Assembly: GCF_023155855.1 (NCBI RefSeq)
Contig: NZ_JAKNUT010000005.1
Coordinates: forward strand, 124,001-188,000
DNA: 64,000 nt
Direction of reading: 5' to 3'
From: Microbacterium aoyamense
Lineage (GTDB): Bacteria > Actinomycetota > Actinomycetes > Actinomycetales > Microbacteriaceae
This document shows, in pieces, positions 10,341 to 22,035 of the stretch (positions are counted from its first letter, which is position 1; each line of letters begins with the position of its first letter). Position numbers and translations under genes: made by a program. The notes below the pieces were generated by a model that saw nothing but the letters and a program-made list of their open reading frames with translations, made no database searches and had not been told where the DNA came from.

Positions 10341-11536
10341 ACGCTTCCGAACCGCAGGAGTCCGTCGAACTGACGATCCTCATGCCCTGCCTCAACGAGG
10401 CCGAGACACTCGCCGTGTGCATCACGAAGGCCCAGGGCTTCCTGGCCCGCTCGGGCGTCGTCGGCGAGGTCCTCATCTCGGACAACGGCAGCACGGACGG
10501 CTCGCAGGAGATCGCGACGAGCCTCGGGGCGCGCGTGTCCCACGCTCCGCAGCGCGGCTACGGCGCCGCCCTGATCAACGGCATCGAGGTGGCGCGCGGC
10601 AAGTACATCATCATGGCCGACGCCGATGACAGCTACGACTTCGAGAACCTCGAGCCGTTCGTGGAGCGCCTGCGCGCCGGCGCCGACCTGGTCATGGGCA
10701 ACCGCTTCCAGGGCGGCATCGCCCCCGGAGCGATGCCGCCCCTCCACAAGTACCTGGGCAACCCCGTGCTCTCGGCGATCGGCCAGCTGTTCTTCAAGCC
10801 CGGCGTGCGCGACTTCCACTGCGGCCTGCGCGGCTTCAACGCCGCCCGCATCCGCGAACTGGGTCTTCAGACGACGGGGATGGAGTTCGCCTCGGAGATG
10901 GTCGTCAAGGCGTCGCTCGCCCGCTACCGCATCGAGGAGGTGCCGACGACGCTCAAGAAGGACGGCCGGTCCCGGCCCCCGCACCTGCGCAGCTGGCACG
11001 ACGGCTGGCGTCACCTGCGATTCCTGTTCCTGTTCGCCCCGCGCTGGCTGTTCGTCTACCCCGGCATCTTCGCGTTCGTCCTCGGGGCTCTGGGAGTCGG
11101 CGTCCTCGCGTTCGGCGGCATCCAGATCGGCGCCGTCGGCTTCGACGTGACCACCATGGTCTACGCGAGCGCCCTGTGCGTCATCGGGTACCAGTCGCTC
11201 CTCTTCTTCTGGCTCACGAAGCTCTACGCCACGCAGGAAGGCTTCCTGCCCACGAGCCCGCGCTATCGCTCGATCGTCGCGAAATGGACGGCCGAGCGCG
11301 GACTCCTCATCGGCCTCGGACTGTTCGTGCTGGGAATCGTGATCGCGATCGTCCAGGTCTTCCGGTGGGGCAACCTCGACTTCGGCGAGCAGAACGCGGC
11401 CGAAGCCGTGCGCATCGCCGTGCCCAGCGCGCTCGCGATCATGCTCGGCTTCCAGACCATGATGATGAGCGTCTTCTCGGGCGTCCTCACGATCCCCCGG
11501 CGCGAGACCAAGGCCGAGGCCGTCATCGAGGCGTGA
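10337..11536 (+). CDS. membrane GT2 glycosyltransferase, polyprenyl-phosphate sugar synthase-like
   Basis: A 399-residue protein with an N-terminal GT2 domain (LTILMPCLNEAETLAVC; ISDNGSTDGS; metal motif MADADDSYDF) and three or four hydrophobic segments over the last 150 residues. The motif MGNRFQGGIAPGAMP and the FHCGLRGF segment are typical of bacterial dolichol-phosphate-mannose-synthase-like proteins that charge undecaprenyl phosphate with a sugar. It may therefore supply a lipid-linked monosaccharide for a GT-C enzyme outside the membrane; the DUF6541-like protein two genes upstream is a candidate partner. GTG at 10337 has AAGGA six bases upstream and overlaps the previous stop by four bases. 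The sugar is unknown. Confidence 0.85.
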   Translation: MNASEPQESVELTILMPCLNEAETLAVCITKAQGFLARSGVVGEVLISDNGSTDGSQEIATSLGARVSHAPQRGYGAALINGIEVARGKYIIMADADDSYDFENLEPFVERLRAGADLVMGNRFQGGIAPGAMPPLHKYLGNPVLSAIGQLFFKPGVRDFHCGLRGFNAARIRELGLQTTGMEFASEMVVKASLARYRIEEVPTTLKKDGRSRPPHLRSWHDGWRHLRFLFLFAPRWLFVYPGIFAFVLGALGVGVLAFGGIQIGAVGFDVTTMVYASALCVIGYQSLLFFWLTKLYATQEGFLPTSPRYRSIVAKWTAERGLLIGLGLFVLGIVIAIVQVFRWGNLDFGEQNAAEAVRIAVPSALAIMLGFQTMMMSVFSGVLTIPRRETKAEAVIEA

Positions 11537-11538
11537 GC

Positions 11539-12657
11539 ATGCCACCCACGATCCTGATCGATCTGCTGTCGTACACCGGCGGACGCGGGGGGACCGAGAC
11601 CTACGCCCGCCAGATCAGCGTGCGACTCCCCCGATTCCTTCCGCCCGGCTCGAGGCTGGTCGCCCTGACCGGTCGGGCGGGCGCCGAGAGCGTGCGCGCG
11701 TTCTTCCCCGGCGATGTCGTGACGGTGTCGTGGGTGGGCTCGGGCCGCACATCCTGGGCCGCCGGTGAACTCCTCGCGGCGGAGCGCGTCCGCCGACGCG
11801 TCGGTGCGGACGTCATCTGGTGCCCCGCCAACTTCGGTCCCATCGGCCGCCGCGCGCCCCGCGTGACGACGGTCCACGACGTGATCTACCACTCCACGGG
11901 TCGCGGCTTCGTCGCCCGCCTCACGGCGTGGCTCATGGAGCGCACCGCGCTCGGCTCGCGCGCTGCGATCACCGGCTCGGAGGCCGCGCGCGACGACATC
12001 CTCCGCTACATCGCGCTCGACCCCGAGCGGCTCACCGTCATCCCGCACGGCACGACCGACCCGCGGCCTCCCGCAGACCCCGCAGCGGCGCTGCGCGAGA
12101 TCGGCATCGACGAGCTCGACCGCCCGCTCGTCCTGAGCACGGGGAACCGGCTGCCGCACAAGAACTTCGAGGGCCTGCTGCGTGCGGTGGCCCGGATGCC
12201 GGCAGATCGCAGACCGCTCACCGTCATCCCCGGCGGCGGACCCGAGGACCCGCTCATCGGCCTGCGCAAGGAACTCGGCCTGGACGCCGATGTGCTCCTT
12301 CCGGGGTGGGTCACTTCGGCGCAGCTGGAGGCCCTCTACGGCGCTGCGGACCTGTACGTGTGCACGTCATTGTCCGAGGGGTTCGGGCTGCCCGTCGTCG
12401 ATGCGATGCGCCGCGGCTGCCTCATGCTGGCCAATGACATCCCGGTCCTGCGCGAAGTCGGCGGCGACGCGGCGCGCTACGCGGATGCGCGCGACCCCTC
12501 GATCCTCGCCGAGGCCATCGAAAGCGCGCTCGCCGATCCGATGCGCGACGAGCGCCGCGCCGAGGGCCTCGCGTGGTCCTCGCAATTCACGTGGGAACGC
12601 TCCGCGGAACGCACCGCATCCGTGCTCGCGGGCGCGGCGTCGCAGGGAGCGGGATGA
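11539..12657 (+). CDS. glycosyltransferase, GT4 family
   Basis: A 372-residue GT-B enzyme resembling mannosyl/rhamnosyltransferases of O-antigen clusters. It opens TILIDLLSYTGGRGGTETYA and has a TTVHDVIYHSTGRGF segment, a helix-capping TGSEAARDDI, and the GT4 donor motif CTSLSEGFGLPVVDAMRRG, with an acidic residue pair in place. ATG at 11539 is favoured because GAGG lies seven bases upstream; GTG at 11533 would overlap the previous stop (GTGA) and is a real alternative. The stop overlaps the flippase start by four bases. Sugar specificity is not visible. Confidence 0.85.
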   Translation: MPPTILIDLLSYTGGRGGTETYARQISVRLPRFLPPGSRLVALTGRAGAESVRAFFPGDVVTVSWVGSGRTSWAAGELLAAERVRRRVGADVIWCPANFGPIGRRAPRVTTVHDVIYHSTGRGFVARLTAWLMERTALGSRAAITGSEAARDDILRYIALDPERLTVIPHGTTDPRPPADPAAALREIGIDELDRPLVLSTGNRLPHKNFEGLLRAVARMPADRRPLTVIPGGGPEDPLIGLRKELGLDADVLLPGWVTSAQLEALYGAADLYVCTSLSEGFGLPVVDAMRRGCLMLANDIPVLREVGGDAARYADARDPSILAEAIESALADPMRDERRAEGLAWSSQFTWERSAERTASVLAGAASQGAG

Positions 12658-13922
12658 GAGATCGGAGCCTGCACCGCCGCCTGCTGGGCTTCATGCTGCT
12701 GCCGGCGCTCGCCGCGGTGTCGCCGCTGCTCGTCCTCCCCCTCGTGGCACGCTCGGCAGGCCCCGGCGGATGGGCGAGTGCGATCGCCGGCGAGTCGATC
12801 GGCACGTTCGCGGCGATCGTCGTCGGCTACGGATGGGTGGCCATCGGGCCGGCGCTCGTCTCCATCGCAGCCGACGGCGCGGAACGCGCGCGCCTCTACC
12901 GGGAGTCACTGGTCGTACGACTGCTCATCGCCGCCGCGACGCTCCCCGTGCTCGCGGTCGCCTGCTGGTTCGTCGCGAGCCCCGGGGCCGAATGGCTCAC
13001 GGTGCTGATGGGCGTCCAGGGCGCCCTCATCGCGCTCTCCTTCACGTGGTACAGCGCCGGCGTCGGACGCCCCAGCACGATCGTGGTGTACGACGCGATC
13101 CCGCGGCTGCTGGCCGCCGCAGCGTCGGCGATCGCGATCGCGGCGACCGGCATCGTGGAGATCTTCCCGCTCAGCGGCATCGCCGTCACTCTCATCGGAA
13201 CGGGGATCTTCTCGCTGCGGCTCCTGCGCCGGAACCCCGGCCCCTGGCCGACGCGCTCCTCGATCGGCGGCCTCTTCCGTCGCGGCCTGCCCGTGGCCCT
13301 CAACGACGCGGCACTCAGCGCGTACTCGAGCGTCCCCGCGCCGCTCGTGAACGTCACCGCGCCGCCGCTCGCGGCCGCCGGGTTCGCCTCGGCGGACAAG
13401 CTGTTCAAACTCGGCGCGGTCCTCCCCTTCACCCTCGCCAACGCCCTGCAGAGCTGGATCGCGGAAGTGACCGCCACGGCACGGGCTCGGCGGATGCGGA
13501 TGGCCCTCGCCGCGCACGCGGGCTTCGGCGTCCTGGGTGGGATCGTCCTCGCGGTGTTCGGGCCGTGGGTGAGCCGGGTCATGTTCGGCGACGAAGCGGC
13601 AGCGGGCTTCGACCTCCTGGTCGCGATGGGCGTCGTCTTCGCCTTCCTGTCGCTGCGCACGTCGATGACCCGCCACGTCATGTTCCCGGCCGGACGCACG
13701 GCCGTCGTCATGCGCGCCACCCTCGTCGCGACCGCCGTCGGCGTCCCCGTGATGATCGCACTCGCAATCCTGATCGGTCCGCTCGGCGCCGCGATCGGCT
13801 ATGCGCTCACCGAAGGCGCCGCGACGCTCCTGCTGTGGCGGCCGTGCGTATCGGCGCTGCGCGCCGTCGCCGAAACCGTCCCCATTTCCATCACCCCCGA
13901 GGATCGAGATCCCCATGCCTGA
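12654..13922 (+). CDS. polysaccharide flippase, Wzx/PST family
   Basis: A 422-residue integral membrane protein with about twelve to fourteen hydrophobic segments and little else, as in MOP-superfamily O-antigen flippases. It would move lipid-linked repeat units across the membrane. The first segment (LLGFMLLPALAAVSPLLVLP) and the AALSAYSSVPAPLV region around the sixth helix match the family layout. ATG at 12654 overlaps the upstream stop (ATGA), and the 3' end overlaps the next gene by eight bases, so it is embedded in the operon. Divergence in this family is high, so the assignment rests on topology, length and context. Confidence 0.75.
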   Translation: MRDRSLHRRLLGFMLLPALAAVSPLLVLPLVARSAGPGGWASAIAGESIGTFAAIVVGYGWVAIGPALVSIAADGAERARLYRESLVVRLLIAAATLPVLAVACWFVASPGAEWLTVLMGVQGALIALSFTWYSAGVGRPSTIVVYDAIPRLLAAAASAIAIAATGIVEIFPLSGIAVTLIGTGIFSLRLLRRNPGPWPTRSSIGGLFRRGLPVALNDAALSAYSSVPAPLVNVTAPPLAAAGFASADKLFKLGAVLPFTLANALQSWIAEVTATARARRMRMALAAHAGFGVLGGIVLAVFGPWVSRVMFGDEAAAGFDLLVAMGVVFAFLSLRTSMTRHVMFPAGRTAVVMRATLVATAVGVPVMIALAILIGPLGAAIGYALTEGAATLLLWRPCVSALRAVAETVPISITPEDRDPHA

Positions 13923-14793
13923 ACAGGTACCTCCCGCGCCGCGCGTCGGCGCGGTCGTGCTCACGTGGCGCGACCGCGTCCAGACCGTCGCCTGCGTCGA
14001 GCACCTGCTCGCGAGTCCGCTCATCACGCGCGTCATCGTGGTCGACAACGAGGCCGACGGCACGATCGCCGATGCCTTCGAGCCGGAGCCGCGCATCGGA
14101 TTCCGCGAACTCGCTCACAACACCGGCTTCGCCGTCGGCGTCAACACCGGCATCCGGGATCTGCTGGACGACCCCGACATCGACCAGCTCCTCATCATCA
14201 ACAACGACGCGACCCTCACGCCCGCCGACCTCGACGTGCTCGTCGCGAGGCTCGTGGACGATGAGTCGCTCGGCGCGGTGGGGCCCCGCATCGTCACGCC
14301 CGAGGGCGCGCACTTCTCGGCCGGCGGGATGCTCAATCGGTTCACGTGGAGTCTGCGCCAACCTCGCGAGGGCGAGCAGCCCGACTTCCTGACCTGGGCC
14401 TGCATCCTGGCGCGCCCGTCGGTCTTCGAGTCGGCCGGCCTCTTGGACGAGCGGTTCTTCATGTACTGGGAGGACGTCGAGTTCGGGCTACGGCTCACGG
14501 CGCACCGGATCTCCTTCACCGAGGTCGCTTCGGCGCGCCTCGTGCACGCCGTCTCGTCGTCGCACTCCCGTGCCGGCTCCCGCATCCTCGCCTACTCGAG
14601 TGAAGGCTTCCGTCATCTCCTGCGGCTGCACGGGGGCTCGACGCGGGTCCTCGGCTATGCGCGTCTGCTGCTGAAGGTGGTCCTCACCGCGCTCAAGGGC
14701 GACATCCGCGGCGCGAAGTACGTCCTGGCCGGATGGCGGATCGGACGCGATGCGCCCTCACCGGCGTGGGTCGCGTTCGACGAGCTGGCGTGA
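13915..14793 (+). CDS. glycosyltransferase, GT2 family (rhamnosyltransferase-like)
   Basis: A 292-residue GT-A enzyme. The N-terminus GAVVLTWRDRVQTVACVEHL is followed by VDNEADGTI, NTGFAVGVNTGIRD, the DxD-like INNDATLTP, and the motif FFMYWEDVEFGLRL that is characteristic of rhamnosyltransferase-type GT2 proteins. ATG at 13915 lies within the last eight bases of the flippase gene and has GAGG a dozen bases upstream. dTDP-L-rhamnose and a GDP-6-deoxyhexose are both made a few kilobases downstream, so either is a candidate donor. Confidence 0.85.
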   Translation: MPEQVPPAPRVGAVVLTWRDRVQTVACVEHLLASPLITRVIVVDNEADGTIADAFEPEPRIGFRELAHNTGFAVGVNTGIRDLLDDPDIDQLLIINNDATLTPADLDVLVARLVDDESLGAVGPRIVTPEGAHFSAGGMLNRFTWSLRQPREGEQPDFLTWACILARPSVFESAGLLDERFFMYWEDVEFGLRLTAHRISFTEVASARLVHAVSSSHSRAGSRILAYSSEGFRHLLRLHGGSTRVLGYARLLLKVVLTALKGDIRGAKYVLAGWRIGRDAPSPAWVAFDELA

Positions 14794-14825
14794 CAGACGC
14801 GGAACGGATGACGGGAGACAATGAC

Positions 14826-15710
14826 ATGGTGAATCTCGGACTCGTGGTCACGACTCTGGGTCGGATCGATCCGCTGCGCGCGCTGCTGACCTCGCTCGAG
14901 GGGCAGATGGCCGAGGGCGATCGCATCGTCCTCGTCGCGCAGGGGCAGGAGGATGCCGTCGAGCTGCTCGCAGAGGAGTTCGCGGATCGGGGCCTGCCCG
15001 TCATCGCCACGACCTCGGCCCGAGGCGCCTCCCGCGGTCGCAACGCCGGCGTCGCGGCGCTGCCGCCGGGAGACTTCGTCGTCAACTTCCCCAATGACAC
15101 CTCTGTGTTCCCCGCCGAGACGATCGCGGCGCTCCGCGCAGCTGTCGCGGATCCCGCGTTCGTCGCCGGCGGGTTCTCCTGCTGGGACGAGAAGGGCGCC
15201 AAGACCGTCCTTCCCGCACCCGGCACGCCGCTGGACCGGTGGAACGTCTGGTCCGTGATCGAGATGGGCATCCTCCTGCGCCGCACGGCGTTCGACGAGG
15301 TGGGCGGGTTCGACGAGAACCTCGGACCGGGAGCCACGACCCCCTGGCAGGTCGCCGAAGGCACCGACCTCCTGCTTCGAGTCGTGGCGCGGCATCCCAA
15401 CGCAGCCGCCGCCTTCGTCTGGCTGCCGCACGACGTGCGCGTCGACGGCATCTCGACGGCGTTCGGGCTGACGACGGCGGAGCGCCGTCGCAAGATGCGC
15501 GCCTACGGCCGCGGGACCGGACGAGCGATGGCGACGCACGGCTATCCGCTGTGGTGGCGGCTGGCCTTCACGGGCGCGGGCCTGCTGTACGGTGTGCGAA
15601 ATGCGGCGCCGATCACGCTCGCCGACGGATGGCCGATGTTCGTGGGACGCCTCGAAGGGATGCTCGGCCGCACGTTCGGCGATCGGCAGCTGCTCTCGGC
15701 TGTCCGCTGA
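14826..15710 (+). CDS. glycosyltransferase, GT2 family
   Basis: A 294-residue GT-A enzyme beginning MVNLGLVVTTLGRIDPLRAL, with an ASRGRNAGV segment, a FPNDTSVFP stretch in the place of the DxD region, and a GGFDENLGPGATTPWQVAEG segment (GG-D-E acceptor-site pattern). ATG at 14826 has GGGAG eight bases upstream. A GTG at 14790 would overlap the previous stop but would add twelve unconserved-looking residues. It is the last gene of the operon that starts at 7214; a new promoter lies downstream. A divergent DxD makes specificity hard to guess. Confidence 0.75.
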   Translation: MVNLGLVVTTLGRIDPLRALLTSLEGQMAEGDRIVLVAQGQEDAVELLAEEFADRGLPVIATTSARGASRGRNAGVAALPPGDFVVNFPNDTSVFPAETIAALRAAVADPAFVAGGFSCWDEKGAKTVLPAPGTPLDRWNVWSVIEMGILLRRTAFDEVGGFDENLGPGATTPWQVAEGTDLLLRVVARHPNAAAAFVWLPHDVRVDGISTAFGLTTAERRRKMRAYGRGTGRAMATHGYPLWWRLAFTGAGLLYGVRNAAPITLADGWPMFVGRLEGMLGRTFGDRQLLSAVR

Positions 15711-15746
15711 CCTCCCGCCAGGACGGGGGCGAACGAGTCGCTCGGC

Positions 15747-15752
15747 TATGAT
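15747..15752 (+). promoter_or_regulatory. -10 element of leaderless UDP-xylose synthase promoter
   Basis: TATGAT, a near-consensus -10 hexamer, six bases before the GTG start at 15759 in the 48-bp gap after the previous operon. No ribosome binding site precedes the start, so a leaderless mRNA is likely. A weak CCCG/CGGG hairpin just upstream could end the previous operon. Confidence 0.6.
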
Positions 15753-15758
15753 TGCTCG

Positions 15759-16700
<942 letters not shown>

Positions 16701-16752
16701 GATCCCGCATCAGGCGGCAGAGAATGAACGAAGCAACGTGCTGGAGGAACTC

Positions 16753-17763
16753 ATGACGGAACGTCGACGCGCACTGATCACTGGAATCACGGGGCAGGAC
16801 GGCGGGCATCTCGCCGAGCAGCTCCACGAGAAGGGGTACGAGGTCTTCGGCCTCATCCGCGGTCAGAACAACCCGCGCCGGGTCGAGGTCGAGACCGACA
16901 TGCCCTACGTCACCCTCATCGAGGGCGACCTCACCGACCCCACCTCCCTCGTGCGGGCGGTCGAGACCTCGGATCCCCACGAGCTCTACAACCTCGCGGC
17001 GATCAGCCACGTCGGCTACTCGTTCAAGAACCCGACGCTCACCGCCGACGTGACCGCCAAGGGCGTCCTGAACGTGCTCGAGGCCGTGCGCGTCACGGGC
17101 CGAGCTCAGACGACCCGCATCTATCAGGCATCCACCTCCGAGATGTTCGGCGGCCTCGACTACAACCGCCCCGGTGCCGGCTACAACGAGAACTCGCTGT
17201 TCCACCCGCGCAGTCCCTACGGCGTCGCGAAGCTCTACGGCCACTGGATCGCCAAGAACTACCGCGAGAGCTACGACATGTTCGTCTCGTGCGGGATCCT
17301 CTTCAACCACGAAGGCGAGCGCCGCGGCGTCGAGTTCGTCACGCGCAAGATCACCCACGCCGTCGCCCGCATCAAGCTCGGCCTTCAGCCGCACATCGAA
17401 CTCGGCGACCTGTGGCCCAAGCGCGACTGGGGATACGCGGGTGACTTCGTCGACGGGATGTGGCGGATGCTGCAGCACGACGTCCCCGACGACTTCGTCC
17501 TGGCGACGGGCGAGACGCACTCCATCGAGGAGTTCCTGACCCTCGCGTTCGCCGAGATCGGCATCGACGACTGGAAGCCCTACGTCGTCCAGAACCCCGC
17601 GTACATGCGCCCCGCCGAGGTCGACATCCTCTTGGGCGACCCGACGAAGGCCGAGAACGAGTTGGGCTGGCGTCGCGAGGTCGACTTCCCGGGTCTCGTG
17701 AGCCTCATGGTGGCGCACGATCTGGCCGTCCAGTCCCGTCAGCTCAGCCTGCCGTCCGCGTGA
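16753..17763 (+). CDS. gmd: GDP-mannose 4,6-dehydratase
   Basis: A 336-residue SDR enzyme converting GDP-D-mannose to GDP-4-keto-6-deoxy-D-mannose. The N-terminus GITGQDGGHLAEQL is the Gmd form of the Rossmann motif, followed by YNLAAISHVGYSF, the catalytic STSEMFG, and SPYGVAKLYGHW, which contains the Tyr-x3-Lys. The segment FNHEGERRGVEFVTRKI is diagnostic for Gmd, and KRDWGYAGDFV is also conserved. ATG at 16753 is preceded by GGAGGA at optimal spacing. Its stop overlaps the start of a reductase (GTGA), so the pair should make a GDP-6-deoxyhexose. Confidence 0.95.
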   Translation: MTERRRALITGITGQDGGHLAEQLHEKGYEVFGLIRGQNNPRRVEVETDMPYVTLIEGDLTDPTSLVRAVETSDPHELYNLAAISHVGYSFKNPTLTADVTAKGVLNVLEAVRVTGRAQTTRIYQASTSEMFGGLDYNRPGAGYNENSLFHPRSPYGVAKLYGHWIAKNYRESYDMFVSCGILFNHEGERRGVEFVTRKITHAVARIKLGLQPHIELGDLWPKRDWGYAGDFVDGMWRMLQHDVPDDFVLATGETHSIEEFLTLAFAEIGIDDWKPYVVQNPAYMRPAEVDILLGDPTKAENELGWRREVDFPGLVSLMVAHDLAVQSRQLSLPSA

Positions 17764-18680
17764 GCCGTCGCGTCCTCGCCGTCACCGGCGCGAACGGCTT
17801 CGTCGGCGCACACGTCGCGGCGCTCGCCGCCGAGGCGGGTGCCGAAGTGTGGGCGATCGCGCGCGAGGACGCGCCGCGCCCGGAACTGGCTCCGTACGCC
17901 TCGCGCTACTACCAGGCGGATCTGGCTGAGGAATGGCCCGCACCCGAGGGCCCCACGGCAGTCGTCCACCTCGCCGGGCTGGCGGCCGTCGGTCCGTCGT
18001 TCGACCGTCCGCAGGAGTACCTCACCGTCAACAGCGCGATCATGACCACGATGAGCGAATCGCTGCGCACCGCGACCACTGCGCCGCGGGTCGTCGTGGT
18101 GTCCACGGGCGCCGTCTACTCGCCGCCCGACGGCGAGGGCGGTGTCTCCGAGGACGACCCCCTCGTGCCGGGCTCGCCGTACGCCGTGGCGAAGATCCTC
18201 GTCGAGACTCAGGCGGACTACTACGCCCGCCGGGGCCTCGACACCGTCGTCGCACGCCCGTTCAACCACATCGGCCCTGGCCAGTCGCCGGGCTTCCTCG
18301 TGCCCGACCTGGCACTGGCGATCGAGTCCGCGCCGTCGGGCACGGCCGTCCAGGTGGGCAACATCGACGCGGCACGCGACTTCACCGACGTCCGGGACGT
18401 CGCGCGGGCGTATCTCCTCCTCGCCTTCGCGGACGACCATCGCCACCACGTGTACAACGTCGCGTCGGGCGAGGCGCACTCCGGTCGCGAGATCCTGGAG
18501 GAGATCGCGCGCGGGCTCGGTCGCGACGTTCCCCCGCTCGAGGTCGATCCGGCCCGCCTGCGACCGAACGACCCGGCGCGCATCGTCGGAGATGCATCAC
18601 GGCTTCGCAGCGAGTTCGGCTGGCAGCCGACGATCGGCTGGCGTCGGTCGATCGAGGACTTCCTCGCCGCACGTGCCTGA
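17760..18680 (+). CDS. rmd: GDP-6-deoxy-D-lyxo-hexos-4-ulose reductase-like SDR
   Basis: A 306-residue SDR reductase translationally coupled to gmd (GTGA overlap at 17760). The NAD(P) motif is TGANGFVGAH; the catalytic residues lie in VVVSTGAVYS and SPYAVAKILVE, and the ARPFNHIGPGQSPGF segment is typical of the RMD/RmlD-like group. RMD-type enzymes reduce GDP-4-keto-6-deoxymannose to GDP-D-rhamnose, while close relatives make GDP-6-deoxy-D-talose; sequence reading alone cannot separate these. It is not a GDP-L-fucose synthase by appearance. The gmd-rmd pair is well known in A-band D-rhamnan synthesis. Confidence 0.8.
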   Translation: MSRRVLAVTGANGFVGAHVAALAAEAGAEVWAIAREDAPRPELAPYASRYYQADLAEEWPAPEGPTAVVHLAGLAAVGPSFDRPQEYLTVNSAIMTTMSESLRTATTAPRVVVVSTGAVYSPPDGEGGVSEDDPLVPGSPYAVAKILVETQADYYARRGLDTVVARPFNHIGPGQSPGFLVPDLALAIESAPSGTAVQVGNIDAARDFTDVRDVARAYLLLAFADDHRHHVYNVASGEAHSGREILEEIARGLGRDVPPLEVDPARLRPNDPARIVGDASRLRSEFGWQPTIGWRRSIEDFLAARA

Positions 18681-18704
18681 TCTCGGCCCGGCCCGCAGCC
18701 GTGA

Positions 18705-18710
18705 CAGGAT
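18705..18710 (+). promoter_or_regulatory. possible -10 element of leaderless rmlA promoter
   Basis: CAGGAT, six bases before the GTG at 18717, in a 36-bp gap with no ribosome binding site. The layout matches other leaderless starts in the window, although the first base departs from the TANNNT consensus. Confidence 0.35.
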
Positions 18711-18716
18711 GGGGTC

Positions 18717-20583
<1,867 letters not shown>

Positions 20584-20584
<1 letters not shown>

Positions 20585-22035
20585 TGACGACGTTCGGCAA
20601 GGCACTCGAGCGGATCGAGACGCCCATCCCCGGTCTCGTGCTCTGGGAGCTGCCCGTCCACGGTGACAACCGCGGATGGTTCAAAGAGAACTGGCAGCGC
20701 GAGAAGATGCTCGCCGCAGGGCTCCCCGACTTCGGCCCCGTCCAGAACAACGTGTCGTTCAACGACGCCGTCGGAACGACCCGTGGCATCCACGCCGAGC
20801 CGTGGGACAAGTGGGTCTCGGTCGCCACAGGCCGCATCTTCGGCGCATGGGTCGATCTGCGCAAGGGCCCGAGCTTCGGCGCAGTGTTCACGGCCGAGAT
20901 CGATCCTTCGCGTGCGATCCTCGTCCCCCGTGGCGTCGGAAACGCCTATCAGACCCTCGAGCCCGACACCGCGTACACCTATCTCGTCAACGACCACTGG
21001 TCCCCCGACGCCGCGTACACCTTCCTCAACCTCGCCGACGAGACCGCTGCGATCGCGTGGCCGATCCCGCTCGCCCATGTCGAGATCTCGGCGAAGGACC
21101 TCGCACACCCGCGCCTCGCGGACGTCGTGCCGATGGCGCCGCGCAAGACACTCGTTCTGGGCGCGAACGGACAGCTCGGTCGCGCCCTGCGAGCGGAGTT
21201 CGGCGACGCCGCACACGTCGAGTACGCAGCGCGCGAGGATCTGGATCTGATGTCGAGCGACCTCGCGACGGCGCGGCGCTGGCGCGACTACGGCACGATC
21301 ATCAACGCCGCGGCGTACACCGCGGTCGATCTCGCCGAGACGGCGGACGGACGGGTGGATGCCTGGGCCGCCAACGTCACGGGAGTGAGCCGACTGTCGC
21401 AGATCGCCGCAGCGCACGGCCTCACCCTCGTGCACGTCTCGAGCGACTACGTCTTCGACGGCAGCGCCGAGGGCTCCTACGCCGAAGACGCGGTGGTCTG
21501 CCCGCTCGGTGTCTACGGCCAGACCAAGGCGGCGGCGGACGCGATCGCCGCGACGGTGCCGCGGCACTACATCGTGCGCACGTCGTGGGTCATCGGCGAG
21601 GGCAAGAACTTCGTCGGCACCATGGTGTCCCTCGCCGAACGCGGCATCGATCCGAAGGTGGTCGACGATCAGATCGGCCGCCTGACCTTCACCGAGGACA
21701 TCGCCCGCGGCATCCTGCATCTGCTCGCGGACGACGCCCCCGCGGGGACCTACAACCTCACCGGCGCGGGAGCGCCCACGTCGTGGGCGGAGATCGCGCG
21801 GCAGGTGTTCGCCCTCTCCGGACACGATTCAGCGCGAGTGACGGGCGTCTCCACGGACGAGTACTTCGCGGGCGCGCCTGGACCGGTAGCCCCCCGACCC
21901 CGCAACAGCGTGCTGGATCTCACGAAGATCGAGGCTGCGGGATTCGAACCGCGGGATGCCGCGGCTTCGCTCGCTCGCTACGTCACGAGCCTTCGTGCTC
22001 AGGCCTCGGAGAGCACCCCGTCGGATTCGCGATAG
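20584..22035 (+). CDS. rmlCD: bifunctional dTDP-4-keto-rhamnose 3,5-epimerase/reductase (RmlC-RmlD fusion)
   Basis: A 483-residue fusion. Residues 1 to about 185 are RmlC-like: HGDNRGWFKENWQREK, VQNNVSF and TRGIHAEPWDKW, the last carrying the catalytic histidine, then PRGVGNAYQTLEP. From about residue 187 an RmlD domain begins with KTLVLGANGQLGRAL, followed by VSSDYVFDGS and YGQTKAAAD (Tyr-x3-Lys). The pair performs the last two steps to dTDP-L-rhamnose. Such fusions occur in several actinobacteria, while RmlC and RmlD are separate in most bacteria. ATG at 20584 overlaps the rmlB stop. The last 37 bases overlap, on the opposite strand, the end of the acetyltransferase gene. Confidence 0.95.
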
